Source: Arthrobacter sp. MYb23
GTDB lineage: Bacteria; Actinomycetota; Actinomycetes; Actinomycetales; Micrococcaceae
Assembly (NCBI RefSeq): GCF_002979775.1
Contig: NZ_PCPR01000010.1
Location: 1 to 64,000, forward strand
Direction: 5' to 3'
Length of the DNA stretch: 64,000 nucleotides
In this document: positions 9,095 through 16,750 of the stretch, in pieces
Numbering within the stretch: position 1 is the first letter of the stretch
Layout: the number at the start of each line of letters is the position of its first letter
Made by a program: the position numbers and the translations under genes
The notes under the pieces: model-generated
The model's input: only the letters and a program-made list of their open reading frames with translations
Databases searched by the model: none
Told to the model about the DNA's origin: nothing

Positions 9095-11071
9095 GTGACA
9101 CGTTTCTGGACTCGGCTGATCGTTGTGCTGACGGTCATTCTGGGCGTCAATTATGTGGCGTGGCGCTGGATGGCCTCGCTGAACTGGGAAGCATGGTGGA
9201 TCGCCGTTCCGTTGGTGATCGCCGAGACGTACAGCTTGATTGACGTCATGCTTTTCGGGCTGACGGTGTGGAACATCAAATTCCGCAAGCCTCCTCCCCC
9301 TGCCCCGGCCGATGCCACCGTGGACGTTTTCATCACCACGTACAACGAGCCCCTGGATCTGGTGATGACCACGGCCCTGGCCGCCAAGAACATCACTTGG
9401 CCGCACAGCACTTGGATCCTCGACGACGGCGACCGGCCAGAGATGCGCGAACTCGCCGAGTCGAACGGGATCGGTTACGTGACGCGAGGCGCGGAGTGGA
9501 CGCCGGACATGCCGCGGCACGCCAAGGCGGGCAACCTGAACAACGCCCTCATGGTCACCTCGGGTGAGTACCTGTTGATTCTCGACGCCGATCAGATCCC
9601 CGAGCCTGACATCCTGGACAAGACGCTGGGCTACTTCAACGACGACAAAGTGGCGCTGGTCCAGACGCCGCAGTACTTCATCAACGTCCCCGCCGACGAT
9701 CCCCTGGGCAGCCAAGCCCCCCTGTTCTACGGCCCCATCCAGCAGGGCAAGGACGGCTGGAACGCCGCCTTCTTCTGCGGATCCAACGCGATCCTCCGCC
9801 GGGAAGCCCTCATGCAACTGGGTTTGGTGGGCTACGTCAAAGCCACTGAGAAGAGCGTCCGACGCGCCCTCGCTGCCTCCCGCACCGCCATCAAGAAGGC
9901 CCGGCGCTCACCCGAGGCCGAGAACCCGTTGGTGGAGCAGATGCTCAACCAGGTGGAGGCCGCCACGGAATCCGCGCAAAAGGAACTCGAAGCCGGCGCG
10001 TCCCTCAGCGAAATCACGTACCGCGTCCGCCGCCAAGTGGATGACGCCGTACGCACCCTCGTGGCCGCCGACTTCTCAGCCCTTCAATCGGACCTCGAAG
10101 AGATCGCCGCCATGGAGCTCGCCCACGTCGGCGAGTCGGGCGTGACCACTGTGGCGAGTGACGCCGTCGACCGCATGTCCGGTCGCGACTGGTCCCCGCT
10201 GGGTGCGCTCGAATCGGTTCACGCCGTCCTCGACGCCATCTCCGTGGAGCGCACCGACGAAGCCCAGCCGATCATGCCGCTGGCCACCATCTCCGTCACG
10301 GAGGATATGGCCACCGCCATGCGCCTGCACGGCTTGGGGTGGAAAAGCGTGTACCACCACGAAATCCTCGCCCTCGGGCTGGCCCCTGAGGACGTCAAGA
10401 CCATGCTGACCCAACGCCTCCGCTGGGCCCAAGGCACCATGCAGGTCCTCCTCCGCGAGAACCCGCTGGTTCAGCGTCGGCTCACCTGGGGCCAGCGCCT
10501 CATGTACTTCTCCACCATGTGGACCTACCTGAGCGGTTTCGCTGCCGTGGTCTATTTCGCTGCGCCCATCATCTACCTGACGCTGGGCATCCTCCCGGTG
10601 AACAGCATCAGCTTCGACTTTTTCATCCGTTTCATCCCGTTCATGGTGGTGAACCAACTCCTCTTCCTGGTGGCTGGCCACGGGATACCCACCTGGCGCG
10701 GGCAGCAGTACAGCCTCGCGCTGTTCCCCACCTGGATCAAGGCCTGCACGACGGCGGCGCGGAACGTTTGGTTCGGCCGTCCCCTCGGGTTTGCGGTCAC
10801 CCCCAAGGCCCGGCAGAGCGGCGGACCCAGTTGGAGCCTGATCCGACCCCAAATCATTGTGGCGGTGCTGCTTGCCGTTGCGTTGGTTGTTGGTCTCATC
10901 CGGCTTCTGGCTGGAATGTCCGAGCCTTTGGGCACACTGGTGAACGTGGCATGGGTTGCGTTCGACCTCGTGGTCCTGAGCGTTCTGGTCAAGGCAGTTT
11001 TGTACAAGGGTTTTGAGCCTGAAGTTGTTGGGCCGGAGCGCCCCGAGGAGAGGAATGCAAATGCAGTTTAG
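9095..11071 (+). CDS. Membrane glycosyltransferase, cellulose-synthase-like (GT2)
   Basis: 658 aa, GTG start after AAAAAGGGGGG. Two membrane spans at the N-terminus precede a processive GT2 domain with TYNEP, LDDGD, DAD (about residue 163), GSN (229-231), TED (near 403) and QRLRW (from 440). Four or five further spans follow at the C-terminus. It should polymerise a nucleotide sugar into an exopolysaccharide. Between GSN and TED there are about 150 extra, largely helical and charged residues (about 245-395) that BcsA-type enzymes lack. No PilZ domain or BcsB partner gene is visible. Its flanks are a phosphatase and a STAS/kinase pair. Confidence 0.88.
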   Translation: MTRFWTRLIVVLTVILGVNYVAWRWMASLNWEAWWIAVPLVIAETYSLIDVMLFGLTVWNIKFRKPPPPAPADATVDVFITTYNEPLDLVMTTALAAKNITWPHSTWILDDGDRPEMRELAESNGIGYVTRGAEWTPDMPRHAKAGNLNNALMVTSGEYLLILDADQIPEPDILDKTLGYFNDDKVALVQTPQYFINVPADDPLGSQAPLFYGPIQQGKDGWNAAFFCGSNAILRREALMQLGLVGYVKATEKSVRRALAASRTAIKKARRSPEAENPLVEQMLNQVEAATESAQKELEAGASLSEITYRVRRQVDDAVRTLVAADFSALQSDLEEIAAMELAHVGESGVTTVASDAVDRMSGRDWSPLGALESVHAVLDAISVERTDEAQPIMPLATISVTEDMATAMRLHGLGWKSVYHHEILALGLAPEDVKTMLTQRLRWAQGTMQVLLRENPLVQRRLTWGQRLMYFSTMWTYLSGFAAVVYFAAPIIYLTLGILPVNSISFDFFIRFIPFMVVNQLLFLVAGHGIPTWRGQQYSLALFPTWIKACTTAARNVWFGRPLGFAVTPKARQSGGPSWSLIRPQIIVAVLLAVALVVGLIRLLAGMSEPLGTLVNVAWVAFDLVVLSVLVKAVLYKGFEPEVVGPERPEERNANAV

Positions 11072-11393
11072 CTATGAGGTCAACGACTCCTACGCGGAGG
11101 TGAAGAGCGTGGGCCGGCTGAACATGGTGGCCGCGCCCAAGCTGCGCGAAGTAGTGAATGAGGTTGTGGCGGGTGGGTCCAGCCGGGTCGTGGTGAACCT
11201 GGCAGAGACCGACTTCATGGACTCCTCCGGGCTCGGTGCACTCATCGGTTGCCTCAAAGCCGCACGTCAGGCAGGCGGGGACCTCCGGATCGCAGGCGTT
11301 CAGCCACAGGTCAAGATGGTTCTGGAACTGACCAACATGGACAGGGTACTCACGGCCTACCCAACCGCCGAAGCCGCGTTCGGCGATGACTGA
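11061..11393 (+). CDS. STAS-domain anti-sigma factor antagonist
   Basis: 110 aa from the ATG at 11061, which has GAGGAGAGG at the best distance; a second ATG at 11055 is possible. It is a single STAS domain of the RsbV/SpoIIAA class with the phosphorylatable serine in DSSGLG (Asp54, Ser55, Ser56). Unphosphorylated, such proteins bind a kinase-type anti-sigma factor or another target. The gene overlaps the glycosyltransferase gene by 11 bases and the next gene by 8, so all are one transcript. Confidence 0.92.
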   Translation: MQFSYEVNDSYAEVKSVGRLNMVAAPKLREVVNEVVAGGSSRVVVNLAETDFMDSSGLGALIGCLKAARQAGGDLRIAGVQPQVKMVLELTNMDRVLTAYPTAEAAFGDD

Positions 11394-11805
11394 GGTAATA
11401 GCCCACCGGGGCTTCCACGGACCGTCCAACGAGGAAGCAATCGAAGCTATCCACAACGAGCTGGACGCCCTGTGGGACGACGCCTCCTTTGTGCCGGACA
11501 TGGACCGGATGACCTTCGCTACGGCCGTGATCGAGGCTGCCGCCAACATCGTCCAGCACGCCCTTCCCGTGGCAGAGAAGCCCGTGGAAATCGACGTGGA
11601 CATCAGCGTCCGCCCCACCCGGTTGATTGCGCGGGTCAGTGCTTACAACGCCCGCGAGCCGTTCGCCAACGACATGCAGGCTTCAATGCCGGATTCGGAT
11701 GCCGAGTCCGGTCGTGGGTTGGCGCTGATCGAGGCCTTGGTGACCACCGTGACGTTCGAACGCCAGGACGGCACCAACACGTGGATCCTCACCCGCAACA
11801 CCTGA
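11386..11805 (+). CDS. RsbW-like serine kinase / anti-sigma factor (HATPase_c)
   Basis: 139 aa. A GHKL ATPase fold with the N-box in AVIEAAANIVQHAL (about residues 46-59) and a G-box in GRGLALIEAL near 107. RsbW-type proteins phosphorylate the STAS partner and sequester a sigma factor or another client. Translation is coupled to the STAS gene by an 8-base overlap. No sigma factor gene is adjacent, so the client could be a distant sigma factor or an enzyme such as the upstream glycosyltransferase; this is inference. A 32-bp repeat starts at its stop. Confidence 0.88.
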   Translation: MTEVIAHRGFHGPSNEEAIEAIHNELDALWDDASFVPDMDRMTFATAVIEAAANIVQHALPVAEKPVEIDVDISVRPTRLIARVSAYNAREPFANDMQASMPDSDAESGRGLALIEALVTTVTFERQDGTNTWILTRNT

Positions 11806-11872
11806 CCCTCTCTCACCTCCCACCTGCTTGAACCGAACCCTCTGTCACCTCCCACCCGCTTGAGCCGAACGT
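11806..11872. repeat. 32-bp direct repeat family, locus B (2 units)
   Basis: Two full units, 11806-11837 and 11838-11869, directly after the TGA of the kinase gene. Each reads CCCTCTCTCAC or CCCTCTGTCAC, then CTCCC, four variable bases, GCTTGA(A/G) and CCGAA. Same unit and same stop-codon position as the loci at 7774 and 15629. Confidence 0.85.
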
Positions 11873-11972
11873 GAAGTGCAACGGGTTGTTCTGCCCATGG
11901 CCAAAGCGCAACAGAGCGTGACAGCATTCGGTGAGATCCGCCGTCGGGCGCCTAATGAAACTGGGGAACCAC

Positions 11973-12530
11973 ATGAACCGCCGCATGCACCGTAACGCTT
12001 GGGCGCTGGCCGCTGCCCTGGCCGTGGTGACTGTTGCTGCAGGCTGCAGCAACACCCCCGACGACCCCAAACGGGAGCCCAGCACAGCGCCGCCCATTAC
12101 TGCCGAGCCTGGCCAGGTCGCCGAAAGCGCCGCCAAGTACAACGCCCTCACCACCGAGCTTGTTGCCGCCCTGGAAGCCAAGATGCCGGCCATCACCTGG
12201 ACCGTGGATGATCCGGCGCGCTTGAGCCGCGCTCAGGACGGCAGATGCTTGCTCTCCCCACGGAGCATGAAAAGCAGCGCAGACATCGTGGCGCCCTCCA
12301 AAAACTTTGAGGACGTCTTCGCCGCAGCCGATCCAGTGCTGGAAAAGCACGGCTTCCCTGCCTTCGACGGAACCGACCCCGTGCCGGGTGGATGGGTGGT
12401 CACCCGCAGCACGGATGCCGCGGGCGCCACGGTGACCATCGAATCAAAATCCCCGGCCTACCTCAGCGTCACTGTTCCGGTTCAGTCCGAGAAGTGCGAT
12501 TCCAACGAAATTCCTCAGGGGGACAGATAA
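11973..12530 (+). CDS. Secreted lipoprotein upstream of the WXG100-calpain gene
   Basis: 185 aa from the ATG at 11973 (GGGGAA six bases upstream); longer in-frame starts add a poor leader. A hydrophobic signal ends in a lipobox VAAGCSN, followed by a Pro/Thr-rich linker and a roughly 140-residue soluble domain with two further cysteines (DGRCLLS and SEKCDS). I do not recognise the domain. The stop codon abuts the start of the WXG100-calpain gene without a gap, so the two are coupled; the lipoprotein could assist or guard the secreted protease. Confidence 0.75.
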   Translation: MNRRMHRNAWALAAALAVVTVAAGCSNTPDDPKREPSTAPPITAEPGQVAESAAKYNALTTELVAALEAKMPAITWTVDDPARLSRAQDGRCLLSPRSMKSSADIVAPSKNFEDVFAAADPVLEKHGFPAFDGTDPVPGGWVVTRSTDAAGATVTIESKSPAYLSVTVPVQSEKCDSNEIPQGDR

Positions 12531-13616
12531 ATGCCCGGATTCTACGGAGCTGATATTGCCCAATTGCGGGCACTCGCCAAGACCATGTCGCGGCATTCGG
12601 AACGGATGACCTCGCTGTCCATGGAGTTGGGCAACCTCATCAACAACGCTCCGTGGGATGGCCGTGACGCCGTGATGTTCCGCGCCTCGTGGGACTCCCA
12701 GCACCGTCCCATGCTGAAGAAGATCTCCAGCGAGCTGCAGAACCAAGCCAAAGAGCTGATCCGCAATGCCGACGAGCAGGACAAATCCAGCTCAGGTTCC
12801 TCCGGCTCTGACCGTTCCGGGCGGGGAGACTCGAACCCTCCCGGCGACCCTGGGCCACTGGATCCGGATAAGCCCGACGTCGATGTGCCCGGCGATGTCC
12901 GCGACGACCCCGACGCCGGGGACCCCAGCGACATCAATCAGGGACAGATTGGCGACTGCTGGCTGTTGGCCGGCATCGGTTCGGTGGCCCAGGTGCTGGA
13001 GCGCGAAGGCAAACTCGACGAATTCTTGGAAGAGCACATGCGTCCCGTGGGCGACCCGCCAACGCACTGGGTTGTCACTCTTTACGAAGATGGCGAACCC
13101 GTGGAGGTCACTGTGGAGGCCAAGTCGGTTGACGGCGGAGTCCGCGGCGCCGACGGCGAACCCAACTGGCTTTCCATCTACGAACGCGCGGCAGCTGAGC
13201 ACCGCGGCGGCTCCTATGACGACATCGACGGCGGTTTCAGCAACGAAGCCATGGAGCTGATGACCGGGCAGTCCGCTGACAAGGACGGCGAGCTGAACTT
13301 TGATGACATCGAGGACAAACTCTCGGACGGCCAAGCCATCTCCGTGGGAACTGAAGACGTCAAAGACGACGACTTCGACTGGGTCTGGGAGTCCGACGAA
13401 GTCAACCGCACCGACGTCGTGCCCAACCACGCGTACGTTGTGGTTGATGTGAAAACCAACGACGACGGCGAGAAAGTCATCGTCCTGGCCAACCCGTGGG
13501 GACCCTCCGGCGGTTACATGGAAGGCGACGACGACCTCAAGTCCGGCACGCTGGAACTGACCGAGGATGAGTACAAGGAAAACTTTGACTCTGTCTACTC
13601 CGTGGACGTGAAGTAA
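12531..13616 (+). CDS. WXG100-like N-terminus fused to calpain-family cysteine protease
   Basis: 361 aa. Residues 1-85 form a helical hairpin with a WDG turn (Trp42-Asp-Gly), as in WXG100/type VII secretion substrates. A Ser/Gly/Asp/Pro-rich linker (about 85-135) leads to a calpain-type papain fold: catalytic Cys143 in QGQIGDCWLLAG, His300 in PNHAYVVVD and Asn321 in ANPWGPSGGY. All three catalytic residues are present. The linker and acidic loops could bind calcium. It has no Sec signal, so export by a type VII (Esx) system is the natural reading; the secretion genes are not in the window. A 92-aa partner follows after 2 bases. Effector, toxin or processing protease are all possible. Confidence 0.85.
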   Translation: MPGFYGADIAQLRALAKTMSRHSERMTSLSMELGNLINNAPWDGRDAVMFRASWDSQHRPMLKKISSELQNQAKELIRNADEQDKSSSGSSGSDRSGRGDSNPPGDPGPLDPDKPDVDVPGDVRDDPDAGDPSDINQGQIGDCWLLAGIGSVAQVLEREGKLDEFLEEHMRPVGDPPTHWVVTLYEDGEPVEVTVEAKSVDGGVRGADGEPNWLSIYERAAAEHRGGSYDDIDGGFSNEAMELMTGQSADKDGELNFDDIEDKLSDGQAISVGTEDVKDDDFDWVWESDEVNRTDVVPNHAYVVVDVKTNDDGEKVIVLANPWGPSGGYMEGDDDLKSGTLELTEDEYKENFDSVYSVDVK

Positions 13617-13618
13617 GG

Positions 13619-13897
13619 ATGGCCGTGGAACAGCTCGTAACAGTCAAGCAAGGCATGCAGCCCACCTTCGACGGCGTCAAGGTGGGCGTGGTCAAAATCG
13701 GTATCGCCGACGGTGCTCCCGCCATCCAATTCTGGATCCGGACCGCCGAGCAGCAGCGAAAGCAGGCCTTCCGCGAGGGCCAGTCGATCACCCTTCCGGG
13801 TGCTGGCCTGCTGACGGTCACCTCCATCCAGCCCGCCGAAGGCAGCACGGCAGCCACCGCCACACTGACGTACGACGCCGGTCACGTCACCGATTGA
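13619..13897 (+). CDS. Small protein paired with the calpain gene
   Basis: 92 aa, starting 2 bases after the protease stop. No signal, membrane span or recognised domain; predicted all-beta from alternating hydrophobic residues (VKVGVVKIGIADG, GLLTVTSIQP, TATLTYDAG). Its place immediately after a self-sufficient protease suggests a cytoplasmic inhibitor, chaperone or immunity protein, but nothing in the sequence proves this. Confidence 0.65.
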   Translation: MAVEQLVTVKQGMQPTFDGVKVGVVKIGIADGAPAIQFWIRTAEQQRKQAFREGQSITLPGAGLLTVTSIQPAEGSTAATATLTYDAGHVTD

Positions 13898-14075
13898 CCG
13901 CTGGCCGCCGGCGCGGACCAGCTGGCGCGGCAGTTCCGTGCGTCGACCTGCGACATAATTCGCAGAATACGGAGGTTTTCCCGTGCGGGTGGCATCATGG
14001 CATTAGTTTGGGGAATGCGACAAGTTCGCCGGAACCAAAATAATTTTGTGGTGCGTTTGAAGAATCGGGGATCTT

Positions 14076-14747
14076 TTGAAACAAATTACTTTTGGCCTAA
14101 AAGCTGCACTGGTGGTTGCCGCGGCGATCGCAGCCTCGTCATGTGCAGCACCCCCGGCTGCCACTCCTGCTGCGCCCAGCCAGGCCGAATCAACATCTTC
14201 CAGCCCGGACGCAACGAACTCTTCAGATTCCACCGTTAGTCCTAGCCCAACGCCGTCCAAAACCCCGTCTTCTGCGCGGCCAACTCCCACCAGCTCATCT
14301 GGTGCGACTGCTTCGTCCGGACCCGTTGCCACGGAGAAAGCGGGCTCGACCTTGTCACTTTCAAACTTCTTCGAACCTGAAAGCAACTGGACAGAGAACC
14401 GCTATGACGTCGCTGACAAATCCGGCGTTAGCGGTATGGCCACCACAATCAGTGGCTATGGGGACGGGCCCACCCTTGAGTTGCGGCTGGCCAATAACTT
14501 CACAACATTAACCTTTAACGTTGGCCAAGCCAATGATTCCAAATCTTCGGACAAGGTACTCGTGGTCAGGGTTGTCGGAAACGGCAAGCAGTTGGATGTC
14601 CGGAAGGTCCCTTTCAACACCATTCAAGAAATCTCTGTTCCGGTAGTAAATGTCAACGCGCTAAAGATCGAGTTGTCGCTGGAAGAAACGCCCAACCGGG
14701 ATTCAAAGTCAGTCTCGGCTGTAATTTCTGACGTCACCCTCGACTGA
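14076..14747 (+). CDS. Lipoprotein with NPCBM-like domain
   Basis: 223 aa from a TTG start. A signal peptide runs to the lipobox ASSC (Cys23). Residues of about 25-88 are a Ser/Thr/Pro linker typical of surface proteins in Gram-positives. The last 130 residues (from about GSTLSLSNFFEPESNW) resemble NPCBM/NEW2-like beta-sandwich domains that bind carbohydrate. It is followed after 8 bases by another envelope protein. The domain call is from overall pattern and is tentative. Confidence 0.65.
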   Translation: MKQITFGLKAALVVAAAIAASSCAAPPAATPAAPSQAESTSSSPDATNSSDSTVSPSPTPSKTPSSARPTPTSSSGATASSGPVATEKAGSTLSLSNFFEPESNWTENRYDVADKSGVSGMATTISGYGDGPTLELRLANNFTTLTFNVGQANDSKSSDKVLVVRVVGNGKQLDVRKVPFNTIQEISVPVVNVNALKIELSLEETPNRDSKSVSAVISDVTLD

Positions 14748-14755
14748 GACCCGCA

Positions 14756-15568
14756 ATGAACATCCCCACCCCACCCGGGCGCTCCCCGAGCAGCAACAAG
14801 AAAAAGGAGTCGCGCGTCAGTTTGGGGACCATCGCAGCCGTAGCGACCATTGGCGCGCTGATAGTGGCCATTGCTACTTTTGTACTGCAATTCTTCGGAC
14901 CGTCCTGGGGAATCGGAGCCAACATCACCCCGCAAAGCTCCTCGTCAGCGAGCGTTGTGGCGGAAAACCGGGACACTCCGCCCTCCGGAACCAGCCGGGA
15001 TGCTCCGGCTTCTGTGCCCAGCGCAGCTCAAGGGCTCTGCCTGGACGAGTCCTGGAACAAGGCCTCGTGCGACAGGGCACACTCAGCAGAGTTGATTTCC
15101 ACCGAGGGCCCCTGCGATCTGCAGGCCGTTACCCGGTTTGCAGGAGGTAACATTCCCGAGGACACTCTGCGCCCTGACCTTGTTCCCACAACGCTTGATG
15201 GAGTGGGCTGCGTGGTGACTTTGCCGCCAGGGCTAGCCACGACTATCCAGAATGGCCTTTCCAACCAGGACCATGCTGCCCTCAGGCAATGTTGGGATCA
15301 GTTCTCGGACCGAGATGTCAGCTGCGATAAGGCTCACACGGCCGAAGTCGTGTACTCCGGCCCTGGGGCAGAATCAGGGAGTTGCCGATCCCGCGCGGAC
15401 ACTTACACTCAAAATGCCTTCAGCCGTTACGAGGCAAAACTCGAGGTACTCTCAAGAGATTCTGGGGAGACGCTGAGCTGCCTTGTACAGATCAGGGGAA
15501 GCAACGAATTAACCGGATCACTGAAGAATCTCGGTGCCAAGGCGCTCCCCCTATCCCCCCGGGGATAG
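14756..15568 (+). CDS. Membrane-anchored septum-formation-like protein
   Basis: 270 aa. A short basic cytoplasmic N-terminus with SSNKKK, one membrane span (about residues 25-48), then an extracellular part with paired cysteines in two similar modules: GLCLDESWNKASCDRAHSAEL near 97 and RQCWDQFSDRDVSCDKAHTAEV near 178. Cys-x(n)-CD-x2-H-x-AE is the signature of the actinobacterial septum-formation (Septum_form) family, also present in the protein at 26134. The function is not established. It sits in line with the NPCBM lipoprotein. Confidence 0.7.
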   Translation: MNIPTPPGRSPSSNKKKESRVSLGTIAAVATIGALIVAIATFVLQFFGPSWGIGANITPQSSSSASVVAENRDTPPSGTSRDAPASVPSAAQGLCLDESWNKASCDRAHSAELISTEGPCDLQAVTRFAGGNIPEDTLRPDLVPTTLDGVGCVVTLPPGLATTIQNGLSNQDHAALRQCWDQFSDRDVSCDKAHTAEVVYSGPGAESGSCRSRADTYTQNAFSRYEAKLEVLSRDSGETLSCLVQIRGSNELTGSLKNLGAKALPLSPRG

Positions 15569-15629
15569 CCTCCAAGCCGGCGGGACGTGAGAGAGGGATC
15601 CACTCAAGCACGAGGGATGTGAGAGAGGG
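15566..15629 (-). repeat. 32-bp direct repeat family, locus C (2 units, minus strand)
   Basis: Read on the minus strand, two 32-base units (15629-15598 and 15597-15566) start directly after the stop codon of the transaminase gene: CCCTCTCTCAC, then ATCCC or GTCCC, four variable bases and GCTTG. Orientation follows the gene, as at 7774 and 11806. Confidence 0.85.
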
Positions 15630-16724
15630 TCAGGCCTTGGCGATGGCCTCTTTCAGCGCGCCGAGCACCAGGGTCACGGAGGCGCTGTTGGCGTTCGGGC
15701 CCATCATGCCGATGCGCCACACTGTGTCCGCGAACTCCCCCACACCTGAGCCAATTTCCATACTGAAGTTCTCCAGAAGGTAAGCGCGGACGGCAGCCGA
15801 GTTGACGCCGTCGGGCACTTTGACGGTGGTGAGGCTCGGCAGTCGGGAGCCCTCGGCTGCGAAGAGTTCCAGTCCCATGTCCTGCAGGCCGTTCTGCAAC
15901 GCAGCGCCGGCTGCGCGGTGCCGGGCCTGCACAACGTCCAGCCCTTCGGCGAGGATGCGGTCCAAGGCAGCTTCGAGGCCGGCGATCATGGTGACCGGCG
16001 CGGTGTGGTGATACGTCCGGGCACCACTGGCCGCTCCGACGTACCCGCCGAGCAACCCGATATCGAGGTACCAGGAGCGTGGGTCTTTGATGCGACGCTC
16101 AAAGGCGCGGTCAGACACCGTGAAGGGCGAAAGTCCCGGCGGTACGCCCAGGCATTTCTGTGTTCCGGCGTATCCGACGTCGATTCCCCAGTCGTCTGCC
16201 CGGAGTTCCAGCCCGCCGATGGAGGTGACGGCGTCGGTTATCAACAGCGCGTCACCCTTGCCTGCGCCGAGGGCCGCGATGTCGGAGAGCACGCCTACCG
16301 ACGTCTCTGCATGGACGGCGGCGATGACTTTGGGGTTCGGATGCGCGGAGAGCACCCGGTCAGCGTCTACCGGCTGGCCCCATTCGTGATCCACCCGGAC
16401 CACCGTTGCTCCACAGCGCCGGGCCACCTCACACATTCGCACGCCGAAGAGTCCGTTAACAGCGATGACTGCCACGTCGCCGTCGGACACCGTGTTAACG
16501 AAGGCCGCTTCCATGCCGCCTGAACCGGTGGCGCTCAACGGAAGTGTCCGCGCGTTGGACGTACCCCACACAGTCCGGAGGCCCTCGCAGGTGTGGTCCA
16601 GCCGCTCGATGAACACAGGATCAAGGTGGCCGAGCACGGGGTAGGCCAGGGCGGCCATGGCTTCGGGGTAGCAATTGCTCGGGCCAGGACCGAACAGGAA
16701 CCTGGACGTCAGAATGTGCTGCAT
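15630..16724 (-). CDS. pucG: Class V aminotransferase, probable ureidoglycine-glyoxylate transaminase
   Basis: 364 aa, fold-type I PLP enzyme. Landmarks: FLFGPGPSNCYPEAM at the N-terminus, SATGSGGMEAA near residue 64, ITDAVTSIGG near 162, and the Schiff-base lysine Lys190 in GTQKCLG. The family includes alanine-glyoxylate aminotransferase and Bacillus PucG, which transaminates ureidoglycine with glyoxylate during purine breakdown. With allantoinase, UraD and UraH nearby, PucG is the better reading; alanine/serine-glyoxylate transaminase remains possible. Confidence 0.8.
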   Translation of the reverse strand: MQHILTSRFLFGPGPSNCYPEAMAALAYPVLGHLDPVFIERLDHTCEGLRTVWGTSNARTLPLSATGSGGMEAAFVNTVSDGDVAVIAVNGLFGVRMCEVARRCGATVVRVDHEWGQPVDADRVLSAHPNPKVIAAVHAETSVGVLSDIAALGAGKGDALLITDAVTSIGGLELRADDWGIDVGYAGTQKCLGVPPGLSPFTVSDRAFERRIKDPRSWYLDIGLLGGYVGAASGARTYHHTAPVTMIAGLEAALDRILAEGLDVVQARHRAAGAALQNGLQDMGLELFAAEGSRLPSLTTVKVPDGVNSAAVRAYLLENFSMEIGSGVGEFADTVWRIGMMGPNANSASVTLVLGALKEAIAKA

Positions 16725-16750
16725 GTGCGAACTCCTTCAGCTGGTTGAGG

